Shown piece by piece: positions 37,291 to 45,626 of a stretch of 64,000 nucleotides of DNA. The stretch's first letter is position 1; the number at the start of each line of letters is the position of its first letter. This DNA is from CAIQJJ01 sp049325275. GTDB taxonomy: Bacteria > Chloroflexota > Anaerolineae > Anaerolineales > UBA4823. The notes under the pieces were generated by a model that was not told where the DNA came from, ran no database searches, and worked only from the letters and a program-made list of their open reading frames with translations. Position numbers and translations under genes: made by a program. Location: NCBI GenBank assembly GCA_049325275.1, contig JBMOLU010000058.1, positions 145,918 through 209,917 of the forward strand, given 5' to 3'.

Positions 37291-37829
37291 GACGGTTTCT
37301 CCGTGGAAGGAAAGTGTGACGGCTCGCGGTGGCTGGTATCCAGCCCCGAATGTGGGCGGCCTTTTCCTTCCGCCAGCAGGCCGAGCATGCCGAGCACGCC
37401 GGAAAAAATCAACACCATCTGCACCCAGACATCGAGCACGCGATCTTGCCACAACGAAAGCGAGAGCGGCAGCGATGTGACCTCGAGCGTTTCGGCAACC
37501 ACGGGCAGGATCAAGGCACCCAGCATGGCCATGGCTGTGAATGTGACGCCAAAGGCGAGCGGTTTGGGTACGATGGAGGTGGGATCGAAGGCATCATCGC
37601 CGGTGACGCTGATGGCGTATACCAGCAGGACCGTGACCAGGCCGGCGCCCACGCTCAACTCGATCACGGCCACCTGGGCCGCGCCGAGCAGGTAGAGCAC
37701 GCCAGATGTCAGGGCGCTGACACAGGCCACCCATAAGGTCGCGGGCAAGATACGCCGGGCGATCATGGCCCGGTAGGCACAAAGTGTGGCGGAAAGGAGC
37801 AGGACTGCGTAGAGAATGATTTCGTTCAT
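37287..37829 (-). CDS. Hydrogenase membrane subunit, MbhD/NuoJ-like (DUF4040)
   Basis: 180 residues and five hydrophobic segments. The part AQVAVIELSVGAGLVTVLLVYAI is the MrpB/MbhD/NuoJ core with its conserved Glu helix. It is the first gene of the hydrogenase operon; 285 bases separate it from the divergent methyltransferase gene, where the promoter should lie, but I see no convincing -35/-10 pair. The C-terminus is hydrophilic and Pro/Ser-rich. Confidence 0.82.
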   Translation of the reverse strand: MNEIILYAVLLLSATLCAYRAMIARRILPATLWVACVSALTSGVLYLLGAAQVAVIELSVGAGLVTVLLVYAISVTGDDAFDPTSIVPKPLAFGVTFTAMAMLGALILPVVAETLEVTSLPLSLSLWQDRVLDVWVQMVLIFSGVLGMLGLLAEGKGRPHSGLDTSHREPSHFPSTEKPS

Positions 37830-38114
37830 AACTATTCAAGTGGTTGTGCCATGGTTTGATGATGGCATCGAATGATGAGGTTGATGAGCCTACGGCGCAC
37901 GTTAGAAAATGGTACACTCGATGCTTAACCCGCTGAAGGTCGTAACGGTGCGCTGCATTTGCATCAACGACAGATAGTTTTATCATATCTGCCGTAGAAG
38001 TTAAAGTGACAATTGTCCCGGATACGCCGCTGAATGTCTCGGAGAAAGTGGACGAATTTCAGGCGCGCCTGTTCGACGTAACGTTTGGAGCAGCGCAGCA
38101 TCAAAGGAACAGTA

Positions 38115-38732
38115 ATGAAGTATCTTCTCGAAAAAACGAAGGTGCTTCGCGAGGAATCCATGCCCCTTTTCGACCATTTTTCTATCCTGGCGCCGTTGTA
38201 CGACGTCGCAATCCCCCTGGGCGATTTGAAGGCTTTCATTCAGCGAGCTGCTTTGCCAACGGGTGGCTGGCTGCTCGATGTAGGTGGCGGCACCGGACGC
38301 GTGGCATATGCCTTGCGCCGGCAGGCTTCCCATCTCGTTGTGGCCGATGTCGCCTGGGGCATGCTCCAGCAGGCTGCGGCAAAAGGCGGTTTGCATGTCG
38401 TCAACGGCGCCGCGGAAGTGCTGCCTTTTCCCAGCCACACGTTCGAGCGTGCCGTGATGGTGGATGCGCTCCACCATGTTGCCGATCAGGCTTTGGCGGT
38501 GCGGGAGCTTTGGCGGGTACTCAAACCCGGCGGGCGTATTGTGATCGAAGAACCGGATGTGCGTACGCTGATCGTCAAACTGGTTGCCCTGGGCGAGAAA
38601 CTGGCGTTGATGCGCAGCCACTTCCTTGCACCGCCCCGCATCGTGTCGCTGTTCCCACCTGGATATGCCCAGGCGCGCATCGAAACGGAACGTTACAATG
38701 CCTGGGTGATCGTCGAAAAGCCCGCCGGGTAG
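38115..38732 (+). CDS. Class I SAM-dependent methyltransferase
   Basis: 205 residues of the UbiE/Methyltransf_11 type. Motif I is WLLDVGGGTGRVAYAL (SAM binding), followed by VVADVAWGMLQ, the motif IV-like VMVDALHHV and LKPGGRIVIEEPD. It could act on a quinone or lipid but the substrate is not readable. ATG 38115 is preceded by AAAGGA. Divergent from the hydrogenase operon. Confidence 0.88.
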   Translation: MKYLLEKTKVLREESMPLFDHFSILAPLYDVAIPLGDLKAFIQRAALPTGGWLLDVGGGTGRVAYALRRQASHLVVADVAWGMLQQAAAKGGLHVVNGAAEVLPFPSHTFERAVMVDALHHVADQALAVRELWRVLKPGGRIVIEEPDVRTLIVKLVALGEKLALMRSHFLAPPRIVSLFPPGYAQARIETERYNAWVIVEKPAG

Positions 38733-38772
38733 GCGCCCGAGTCTGTTGGTGGGCCTTTTGCACTGCCGCCGT

Positions 38773-39441
38773 CTACTTTTTCGTTTGCGCCTTCTTGGCG
38801 TCCCGGAGCAGCGCTTCCAGCATGGAATGGCCTCCGTAGTTGAGCACGCCGAACGCCAGCAGGGTTTTTACGCGTTCTTCGTCGTAACCGGCGTTCATGA
38901 TTTTGTCGACGTACTGGCTGGCTTCGGTTTCAGAAGCGATTGAAGTCAGCAGCCCGCCTTCCAGCAGCAGGCGCAGGCGCTGCTCCAACTCGGCTGTTGG
39001 GATGTATTCGATGGCTTCATCTACAAGACGGACACGCTGCTCGGCCAGTTTGAGATCGATCCCGCGCCGGCAAAAACGCTGCAAGCGTTCGTAAAGCTGG
39101 TCGAGTTGGATATCGACACCCTCGCTTGACGAGCCTGGCAGGGGCTTCAGGACGGTGAAGCGTGTGCGAATGAGCGTGGGCAGCCCGATCCCAACGGCCG
39201 CGCCCAACCAGACATTGACTTCGGCGCCCAGTTCTTGCAGCAGCGCCAGGATGAGGGTCGAGGCGGCCACGTTCAGGCAGATCAATAAAAACGCGCCCCA
39301 CGTGCGTAGGGCGCGCTGTGCGTCTTGCTCGAATACAGTGACGATTTCGGCGACGGCCAGGGTCATGCTCAACATTGCGGCGACAAAATAGGCCAGCCAG
39401 GCGGTCTGGTTGAGCAGGGTGAAAAAATCGTTCAGGACCAT
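38773..39441 (-). CDS. Membrane protein with a coiled-coil cytosolic part, function unknown
   Basis: 222 residues. Three hydrophobic helices in the first 90 residues (for example WGAFLLICLNVAASTLILAL), then an acidic, helical cytosolic part (about 100-222) with charged heptads. I recognise no family. It overlaps the start of the neighbouring small gene by 10 bases and is probably co-transcribed with it. Confidence 0.6.
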   Translation of the reverse strand: MVLNDFFTLLNQTAWLAYFVAAMLSMTLAVAEIVTVFEQDAQRALRTWGAFLLICLNVAASTLILALLQELGAEVNVWLGAAVGIGLPTLIRTRFTVLKPLPGSSSEGVDIQLDQLYERLQRFCRRGIDLKLAEQRVRLVDEAIEYIPTAELEQRLRLLLEGGLLTSIASETEASQYVDKIMNAGYDEERVKTLLAFGVLNYGGHSMLEALLRDAKKAQTKK

Positions 39442-39698
39442 GATCCGCTTTTGGGGTTGATGTCGATGCCCGATTTGCTTAAAGATACCAGTTCACCGTA
39501 TGCCCCCGGCACCGGATGAAGATCGATCAGCTTTTTCTCCTTAAGTTTGCCGAGCGTCTGGTAGATCTGTTCGGGCAGCAGAAAGTTTTTGACAGCCAGT
39601 TCGGCCGGCAAGGCCGACCCCGTCCGGCGTAAGGTATTGAGCAGGTTGATCTCTTCAGGAGAGAGATCGCTGGCGTGGAATACAGGGTTTTGATGCAT
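39432..39698 (-). CDS. Small winged-helix-like protein
   Basis: 88 residues with the pattern of a winged HTH: SPEEINLLNTLRRTG, then PEQIYQTLGKLKEKKLIDLHP as the recognition helix and wing. It may be a local transcription factor or a soluble partner of the membrane protein encoded just downstream. The promoter region is shared with the EF-G paralogue. Confidence 0.6.
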   Translation of the reverse strand: MHQNPVFHASDLSPEEINLLNTLRRTGSALPAELAVKNFLLPEQIYQTLGKLKEKKLIDLHPVPGAYGELVSLSKSGIDINPKSGSWS

Positions 39699-39754
39699 AA
39701 TCGTTTACCTCTGGTATTGATTATACCCGTTTGGGGTAAGAAATTTCAATGGAT

Positions 39755-39783
39755 TTGACAATCAGGCCCATATCCCTTACAAT
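39755..39783 (+). promoter_or_regulatory. Promoter of the EF-G paralogue
   Basis: TTGACA (39755-39760), a 17-base spacer and TACAAT (39778-39783), close to the sigma-70 consensus. The leader is about 36 bases and contains AGGAAGGAA (39811-39819) as ribosome-binding site. Confidence 0.85.
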
Positions 39784-39825
39784 CGTGCCTTGTCTGACTT
39801 TACCCATTTGAGGAAGGAAATCCTA

Positions 39826-41895
39826 ATGAAAGAGTACACATCTGAATTTATCCGCAACGTGGCCCTGGTTTCGCACAGCGGAGCAGGGAAAACGATGTTG
39901 GCGGAGGCCTTTCTGCACGTCACCGGAGCTACCACCCGCTTGGGTAAGGTGGAGGACGGTACGACCGTAGCCGACTTTGAAGAAGAGGAAGTTCGTCGCA
40001 CGATTTCACTATCGACGGCGGTTGTCCCGGTTGAGTACAAGGACTGCAAGATTAACTTCCTCGATACGCCCGGCTATACCGATTTTATCGGCGAGGTCAT
40101 TTCTGCACTGCGTGTGGCCGATGCCGCCCTGGTACTGGTTGATGCGGTGGCCGGTGCAGAAGTCGGCACCGAAATTGCCATGCAGAATTGCGACAAATTC
40201 AACTTGCCGCGCTTTGTCGTGATCAATAAAATGAATCGCGACAATGCTAACTTTCGTAAGGCGCTCGATTCGGTGCAGGAGATTTCTGAAAAGCGCCTGA
40301 TCCCCGTGCAGTTGCCCTGGGGCGAGAAAGCCGATTTCAAGGGTGTGATCGATTTGCTTTCGATGAAGGCATACACCGGCGATGGCAAAGAAGCCGCCAT
40401 CCCTGCCGAGTTTGCTGACGAAGCCGAAGAGGCCCGTATGGCCCTGATCGAGGCGGCGGCGGAAGGTGAAGATGCCCTGCTCGAAAAATACCTGGAAGGG
40501 GAAGAGTTGAGTGCGGAAGAAGTCAGCCGTGGCCTGCGTGCGGTGGTTCGTTCCGGCGACTATGCCCCCGTTTTTGTAACGGCCGCAACGGCGGAGACCG
40601 GCATTCAGCCCCTGTTGGACGCCGTGATGAGCATGCTGCCTTCCCCCTTGGATGTTGGCGCTGCGGTTGCGCAGGGCAAAGGCGGTGAGGAGACCCTGTC
40701 GCCGAGCGATAGTGGCCCGCTGGCCGTTTACGTTTGGAAGAACACGGCCGACCCGTTCGTGGGCAAGATCACCTATTTCCGTGTCTACTCCGGTATGGTT
40801 ACGTCTGACTCGCGCGTGTGGAACCAGACCAAGGGCGCCGAAGAACGTTTTGGCCAGGTGAGCCTGCAACGCGGCAAGGAACAGATTGGCGTCAAGACCA
40901 TTCACGTGGGCGATATCGGCACGGTGCCGAAGCTTACCGTGACGACGACGGGGGATACGCTTTGCGACAAGACCCACCCGCTGGAACTCCCCAAGCCCGA
41001 GTATCCCAGCGCGCTCTTCCAGGTTGCGATTTCGCCGAAGACCCAGGCAGACGCCTCGAAACTCAGTTCCACCTTGACGCGCCTGACCGAAGAAGATCCC
41101 ACCCTGACGTGGAAGCAGGAACATGCAACCGGCCAGACTATCTTGCAAGGTATGGGTGACCAGCACATCGATGTCGCCATCCGCAAGGCAGAGACGAAGT
41201 TCATCACGGCGCTGCATACCGAGATCCCCAAGGTGCCTTATCAAGAAACGATCACCCGCGAGGGAGCGGCGCAGTACCGCCACAAGAAACAAACCGGCGG
41301 CGCCGGGCAGTTTGCCGAAGTCCACTTGAAGGTGTTGCCGTATGAAGAAGAATTGTACGCCTTCAGCAACGATGTCTTCGGCGGCGCCATCTCCAGCAAC
41401 TTTATGCCTTCGATTGATAAAGGCATCAAAGCGGTGCTGAAAGAGGGCGTGATTGCCGGGTATCCGGTGCTAAACGTCAAAGTTTCCGTATACGACGGGA
41501 AGGAACACCCTGTGGACTCGAAACCGGTGGCCTTCGAAACTGCCGGCCGTGAGGCTTTCCGGTTGGCCTTCAAAGAAGCCGGCCCCGTGCTGCGTGAGCC
41601 GATCATGAACGTGCGCGTCGTCGTACCCGAAAGCAATATGGGCGACATCATCGGCGACCTGAACACCCGCCGGGCGCGCGTTTCGGGCATGGACACCGAA
41701 AAGGGCCGTTCTGTCGTCACCGCGCAGGTACCCCTTGCTGAGATGCAGCGTTACACCACCGATCTGCGCTCGATGACCGGCGGCCGCGGCGTTTTCAATA
41801 TGGAATTCTCACACTACGAAATGGTGCCGCCGCAGATCGCCCAGGAAGTGGTTGCCGCCCGCCAGAAGGAAATTCAGGCCAGCAAGGAAGAATAG
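39826..41895 (+). CDS. Elongation factor G-like GTPase (FusA2 type)
   Basis: 689 residues with EF-G domain order: G domain, domain II, III, IV (EFSHYE near the C-terminus). The P-loop is SHSGAGKT in place of the canonical AHIDAGKTT, G3 is DTPGY and G4 is NKMN. These variant G-boxes mark the EF-G-like FusA2 branch, which is not the main translocase; its job may be ribosome rescue or recycling. The start at 39826 has the AGGAAGG site; an upstream TTG at 39790 is in frame but lies near the transcription start. Confidence 0.9.
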   Translation: MKEYTSEFIRNVALVSHSGAGKTMLAEAFLHVTGATTRLGKVEDGTTVADFEEEEVRRTISLSTAVVPVEYKDCKINFLDTPGYTDFIGEVISALRVADAALVLVDAVAGAEVGTEIAMQNCDKFNLPRFVVINKMNRDNANFRKALDSVQEISEKRLIPVQLPWGEKADFKGVIDLLSMKAYTGDGKEAAIPAEFADEAEEARMALIEAAAEGEDALLEKYLEGEELSAEEVSRGLRAVVRSGDYAPVFVTAATAETGIQPLLDAVMSMLPSPLDVGAAVAQGKGGEETLSPSDSGPLAVYVWKNTADPFVGKITYFRVYSGMVTSDSRVWNQTKGAEERFGQVSLQRGKEQIGVKTIHVGDIGTVPKLTVTTTGDTLCDKTHPLELPKPEYPSALFQVAISPKTQADASKLSSTLTRLTEEDPTLTWKQEHATGQTILQGMGDQHIDVAIRKAETKFITALHTEIPKVPYQETITREGAAQYRHKKQTGGAGQFAEVHLKVLPYEEELYAFSNDVFGGAISSNFMPSIDKGIKAVLKEGVIAGYPVLNVKVSVYDGKEHPVDSKPVAFETAGREAFRLAFKEAGPVLREPIMNVRVVVPESNMGDIIGDLNTRRARVSGMDTEKGRSVVTAQVPLAEMQRYTTDLRSMTGGRGVFNMEFSHYEMVPPQIAQEVVAARQKEIQASKEE

Positions 41896-41919
41896 GGCAT
41901 TCCGTTTTTCGCTTTTCAA

Positions 41920-41948
41920 GCCTCACGAGGTTGCTCGTGGGGCTTTTC
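41920..41948 (+). terminator. Intrinsic terminator after the EF-G paralogue
   Basis: Stem GCCTCACGAG (41920-41929) with CTCGTGGGGC (41934-41943), 10 bp with one G-U, a 4-nt loop, then TTTTCT. Confidence 0.85.
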
Positions 41949-41979
41949 TATTCGAAAGGCGGCAGGCTTGGAGCCGGGA

Positions 41980-42009
41980 TTGCCGTTCGGCATTGCGCTG
42001 TGCTACAAT
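41980..42009 (+). promoter_or_regulatory. Promoter of ubiX with an apparently leaderless start
   Basis: TTGCCG (41980-41985), an 18-base spacer, then TACAAT (42004-42009). The transcription start expected 6-7 bases later coincides with the ATG at 42016. No Shine-Dalgarno site is present. Confidence 0.55.
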
Positions 42010-42015
42010 CACCGT

Positions 42016-42582
42016 ATGCCGCCTGCTATCCGCTTGATCGTTGCCATGACCGGCGCCTCCGGGGCCATTTACGGCATTCGTGCTTTGCAGCTCTTGCGTT
42101 CGCAGGCCGTCGAAACCCACTTGATCGTCAGCCCGGCCGCCGGGCGGACGATTGCCCAGGAAACCGGCTGGGGGCTGCGTGAGGTGGAGGCTTTGGCCGC
42201 TTACGTCCATTCACCTGAAGACGTGGGCGCAGCTATCGCTTCGGGTTCATTTATTACCCAGGGGATGCTGGTGGCGCCCTGTTCGATCAAGACGCTCTCG
42301 GCCGTTGCCAACTCTTACACCGTAAACCTGATCGTCCGCGCTGCCGATGTTTGCCTGAAAGAGGGCCGCCCATTGGTCTTGATGGTGCGTGAAACACCCC
42401 TGCACCTCGGCCACCTGCGTTTGATGGCGACGGCTGCCGAGATGGGTGCGGTGATCTTTCCGCCGGTGCCGGCGTTTTACAGTGGCGAGCAAACGTTGGA
42501 CGAAGTGGTCGCTGCTTCGGTGGGCAGAGCCTTGGCGCGGATGGGAATCGAAAACGATGCTTATCCAAAATGGGAAGGCTGA
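42016..42582 (+). CDS. ubiX: Flavin prenyltransferase UbiX
   Basis: 188 residues. UbiX makes prenylated FMN from FMN and dimethylallyl phosphate (a short isoprenoid), the cofactor of UbiD decarboxylases. The flavin-binding N-terminus is VAMTGASGAIYGIRALQLL, and APCSIKTLSAVANSY and MVRETPLHLGHLR are the other signature motifs. It is the first gene of the ubiX-ubiD-aconitase X run. The open frame extends upstream to 41968, but the conserved N-terminus and the promoter point to ATG 42016. Confidence 0.95.
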   Translation: MPPAIRLIVAMTGASGAIYGIRALQLLRSQAVETHLIVSPAAGRTIAQETGWGLREVEALAAYVHSPEDVGAAIASGSFITQGMLVAPCSIKTLSAVANSYTVNLIVRAADVCLKEGRPLVLMVRETPLHLGHLRLMATAAEMGAVIFPPVPAFYSGEQTLDEVVAASVGRALARMGIENDAYPKWEG

Positions 42583-42689
42583 GCGTCTCGCTCACATCCT
42601 TTTGGTGCTTGCACTTCCGGCAGGGCGAAACCCAACACCGGGCGCCCTCGCATGGCAGAGACAGCCCCGGCTTTTTTCTCAGGAGCGTT

Positions 42690-44000
42690 ATGTCACTTCG
42701 CCGTTATCTTCAAAATCTCGATCAGCAGGGCCAACTGATTCACGTCGCCGAGCCGATTTCCAAGACCTACGAGATTGCCGCCGTACTCAAGCAGCTCGAA
42801 CCGCGCCCGGTGCTTTTCGAGCGCGTGAAGGAATCGCCTTTTCGGGTTGCCGGCAACTTGTTTTGCGGCAAAGGGCCGTTCGCCGGTTATTTTGGCATCC
42901 GGCCAGCGCAAATTATTGCCGTCATGACGCGCGCCATCGATGCGCCCACGGCGCCGCTGAACGGGGATGCTGCCCCTTGCCAGGAAGTGATCGACCTGAC
43001 CCCCGATCTCGATACGCTGCCCATTCTCTACCATTGTGAGGGAGATGGCGGGAACTATATCAGCAGCGGCGTTTTTCTGGCCAGGCACCCGCTGCACGGG
43101 CAAAACGCCGACTTTCACCGGGCGATGCAGTTTTCCCCCACCGAGATGGCCGTTCGCGTCGTCAAAGGGCGTCACTTCGACACCTTTCTCGAAGACCGCC
43201 GGGCACTCGATGTGGCCGTGTGTGTGGGGCTGCCGCCCAATATCCTGGCAGCGGCGGCGACATCGGTTGCCCTGGGGCAGGATGAACTGCGCATAGCCAA
43301 TTCGCTGGAGCCTTTTGCCGTCGTTCCGGCCAAAACGGTGGATGTGCTGGTGCCTGCCGAGGCCGAGTTCGTGCTTGAGGGCACCGTGTACGCCGATCGG
43401 CGCCACGCCGAAGGCCCGTTCGTCGATCTGACCGAGACACAGGATGTTATCCGTAACGAACCGGTTTTCGTCGTTAAGGCTGTCACGCACCGCCGCGACG
43501 CTATCTGGCATGCCTTGCTGCCCGGAGCGCTCGAACACAAGCTGCTGATGGGTATGCCGCGCGAACCGACCATTTTTCGCGAGGTCAACCGGGTTGTGCG
43601 CTGCCTGGACGTTCACATCAACCCCGGCGGCTGCTCGTGGCTGCACGCCGTGGTACAAATCGACAAGCAGTACGAAGACGACGGCAAAAAGGCCATCGAG
43701 GCAGCCTTTGCCGGGCACCGCTCCTGCAAACACGTCTACGTGGTCGATAAAGACATCGATCTCTACGATCCGCTGGCGGTAGAGTGGGCGATGGCAACGC
43801 GCTTCCAGGGCGATGTGGATATGATCGTCAAGGCGCGTTCACCCGGCTCGTCGCTCGACCCGAGCAGCGAGACCGGCACGCACAATACTTGCCGGGTTGG
43901 CTTCGATCTGACGGCCCCATTGGCTGCAAAGGGCAAACAGTTCGGCAAAACGCCATTTCCACGGGTGGATTTGGTGAAATTTGGCCTTGATCACGTTTGA
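42690..44000 (+). CDS. ubiD: UbiD-family prFMN-dependent decarboxylase
   Basis: 436 residues of the UbiD family. Visible motifs: SGVFLARHP, MQFSPTEMAVRV, PAEAEFVLEGTVY, EGPFVDLTETQD and the C-terminal THNTCRVGFDLT. It would decarboxylate an alpha,beta-unsaturated acid with prFMN supplied by the UbiX encoded upstream. Followed by both aconitase X subunits, the best candidate substrate is trans-anhydromevalonate 5-phosphate, as in archaea; a menaquinone or aromatic-acid role is the alternative. ATG 42690 was chosen for its AGGAG site. Confidence 0.92.
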   Translation: MSLRRYLQNLDQQGQLIHVAEPISKTYEIAAVLKQLEPRPVLFERVKESPFRVAGNLFCGKGPFAGYFGIRPAQIIAVMTRAIDAPTAPLNGDAAPCQEVIDLTPDLDTLPILYHCEGDGGNYISSGVFLARHPLHGQNADFHRAMQFSPTEMAVRVVKGRHFDTFLEDRRALDVAVCVGLPPNILAAAATSVALGQDELRIANSLEPFAVVPAKTVDVLVPAEAEFVLEGTVYADRRHAEGPFVDLTETQDVIRNEPVFVVKAVTHRRDAIWHALLPGALEHKLLMGMPREPTIFREVNRVVRCLDVHINPGGCSWLHAVVQIDKQYEDDGKKAIEAAFAGHRSCKHVYVVDKDIDLYDPLAVEWAMATRFQGDVDMIVKARSPGSSLDPSSETGTHNTCRVGFDLTAPLAAKGKQFGKTPFPRVDLVKFGLDHV

Positions 44001-45190
44001 TGGGCTGGCGCGCATCCATGACCGGACACGACACCCTCTATGCCGCGCAAAAAGCGCACCAGATTTTAAATGCCCTGGGGAAGATTTACGGCGCAAAGCG
44101 CATGATCCCGGTGACTTCGGTGCAGATCGCCGGCGTAAGTTACGACAACCTGGGCGAAGCTGGCTTGCAGTGGCTTTCTGCAATGGCCGCCGGGGGCGGC
44201 CAGGCCAGGGTGCTGGCAACGCTCAACCCGGCCGGCATGGACCTGGAGAACTGGCGGGCGCTCGGCATCCCCGAAGGTTTTGCCCACAACCAACAGCGCG
44301 TGATCGATGCCTTTGCCCGCATGGGGGTGGTGACCACCTGCACCTGCACGCCTTACCTCTCGGGCAACCTGCCGCATCCGGGCGATCACATCGCCTGGGC
44401 GGAGAGCAGCGCGGTCTGCTATGCCAACTCGGTCCTGGGCGCTTACACCAATCGTGAAGGTGGCCCGAGCGCTCTGGCGGCTGCACTGACAGGGCTGACA
44501 CCCGAATACGGTTTGCACCTGGAGGAAAACCGCCTCCCCGGTGTAACGGTCGTCGTTGGCAGCCGCCTGCATGGCACGGCCGACTTTGGCGCGCTGGGCA
44601 AGGCGGTCGGTGAAAAGCTCGAGGCCTTGGGGAGACGGGCCATTCCGTTCATTCGCGGGGTCGAAAGTGCTTCGTTGGAGGACCTAAAAGCCTTTTGTGC
44701 CAGCGTGGCCACCTACGGCGGGTTGGCGCTGTTCCATCTGGAGCACATCACGCCGGAAGCGGGCGCGCACCGGCCGCCGGTGCAGACGCTGAAGGTAACG
44801 GAAGCCGACCTGACCGCCGCACACGCTTCGATGAACGATGCGACAGCCGAAGAAGTGGACTTCGTTTCGCTGGGTTGCCCGCATCTTTCCATCCAGGAAG
44901 TGGCCCGCGTGGCCGAGCTGCTGCGCGGCCGGCGCGTGCGCAAGGAGTTCTGGATCACGACCTCGCGCCCGGTGAAACGCCTGGCCGATGAGCGCGGCTA
45001 CACGGCGCTCATCGAAGCCAGCGGGGCCAGGTTTGCCGTCGACACCTGCTGCGTGGTGGCGCCGATCAGGGGCCGTTTCCAGGCCATGGCGACCGACAGT
45101 GGCAAGGCTTGCTATTACGCGTATTCGAAAAACAGGTTCAAAACGCGCTTGCTGGCGTTCGATGAGGTCGTCCGTGCGGCGATTGGGTGA
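44000..45190 (+). CDS. Aconitase X large subunit (phosphomevalonate dehydratase candidate)
   Basis: 396 residues of the aconitase X (DUF521) catalytic family, Fe-S dehydratases. The Cys ligands lie in TTCTCTPYL and in DTCCVVAPIRG, and the conserved ESSAVCYANSVLGAYTNREG is clear. Family members dehydrate either cis-3-hydroxyproline or, in archaea, mevalonate 5-phosphate. The pairing with ubiD/ubiX favours the latter. The ATG overlaps the ubiD stop (TGATG), so translation is coupled; ATG 44018 is a possible alternative start. Confidence 0.85.
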   Translation: MGWRASMTGHDTLYAAQKAHQILNALGKIYGAKRMIPVTSVQIAGVSYDNLGEAGLQWLSAMAAGGGQARVLATLNPAGMDLENWRALGIPEGFAHNQQRVIDAFARMGVVTTCTCTPYLSGNLPHPGDHIAWAESSAVCYANSVLGAYTNREGGPSALAAALTGLTPEYGLHLEENRLPGVTVVVGSRLHGTADFGALGKAVGEKLEALGRRAIPFIRGVESASLEDLKAFCASVATYGGLALFHLEHITPEAGAHRPPVQTLKVTEADLTAAHASMNDATAEEVDFVSLGCPHLSIQEVARVAELLRGRRVRKEFWITTSRPVKRLADERGYTALIEASGARFAVDTCCVVAPIRGRFQAMATDSGKACYYAYSKNRFKTRLLAFDEVVRAAIG

Positions 45191-45194
45191 TGCA

Positions 45195-45617
45195 ATGCGA
45201 GAAAAGCTGCGACAAATTCACGGGCGTTCGATTGCTCCCGGTTATGCCGAGGGCGAAGTCCTGGTGACGGCCATGGGAATCTCGTTCTTTGGCGGTGTGG
45301 ACCCGGAGACCGGCGTGGTCGTGGAACGCGGCCACGAGTTGGAGGGCCGGTGCATTGCAGGGAAGGTGCTCGTCTTCCCGACCGGCAAGGGATCCACGGT
45401 GGGATCTTACACGCTCTACCGTCTCAAGTTCAACCACAAGGCTCCGGCGGCAATCCTGAATGCCGAATGCGAGCCGATCACGGCCGTCGGCTGCATCATT
45501 GCCGAAATTCCCTGCGTGGACCGGCTTCCCCTGGCCGAACTGGAAACGGGTCTGCACGTTGCTGTGGATGGCGAAGCCGGATACATCACGCTTAGCCAAC
45601 GTTCACCAACCGGGTAG
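45195..45617 (+). CDS. Aconitase X small (swivel) subunit
   Basis: 140 residues of the DUF126 family. The Ser-bearing catalytic loop is FPTGKGSTVGSYTLY, and the conserved IAEIPCVDRLPL follows. The separate two-subunit arrangement is the archaeal and some bacterial form, against the fused type of many proteobacterial enzymes. Four bases separate it from the large-subunit stop. ATG 45195 begins the family N-terminus (IHGRSIAPGYAEGEVLV). Confidence 0.85.
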   Translation: MREKLRQIHGRSIAPGYAEGEVLVTAMGISFFGGVDPETGVVVERGHELEGRCIAGKVLVFPTGKGSTVGSYTLYRLKFNHKAPAAILNAECEPITAVGCIIAEIPCVDRLPLAELETGLHVAVDGEAGYITLSQRSPTG

Positions 45618-45626
45618 CAGTGCGAT

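Noticed and set aside
29855..37829. NADH dehydrogenase (complex I) operon
   Set aside because: NuoE/F/G-like genes are absent and the large subunit keeps both Ni-binding Cys pairs, so a group 4 hydrogenase fits better.
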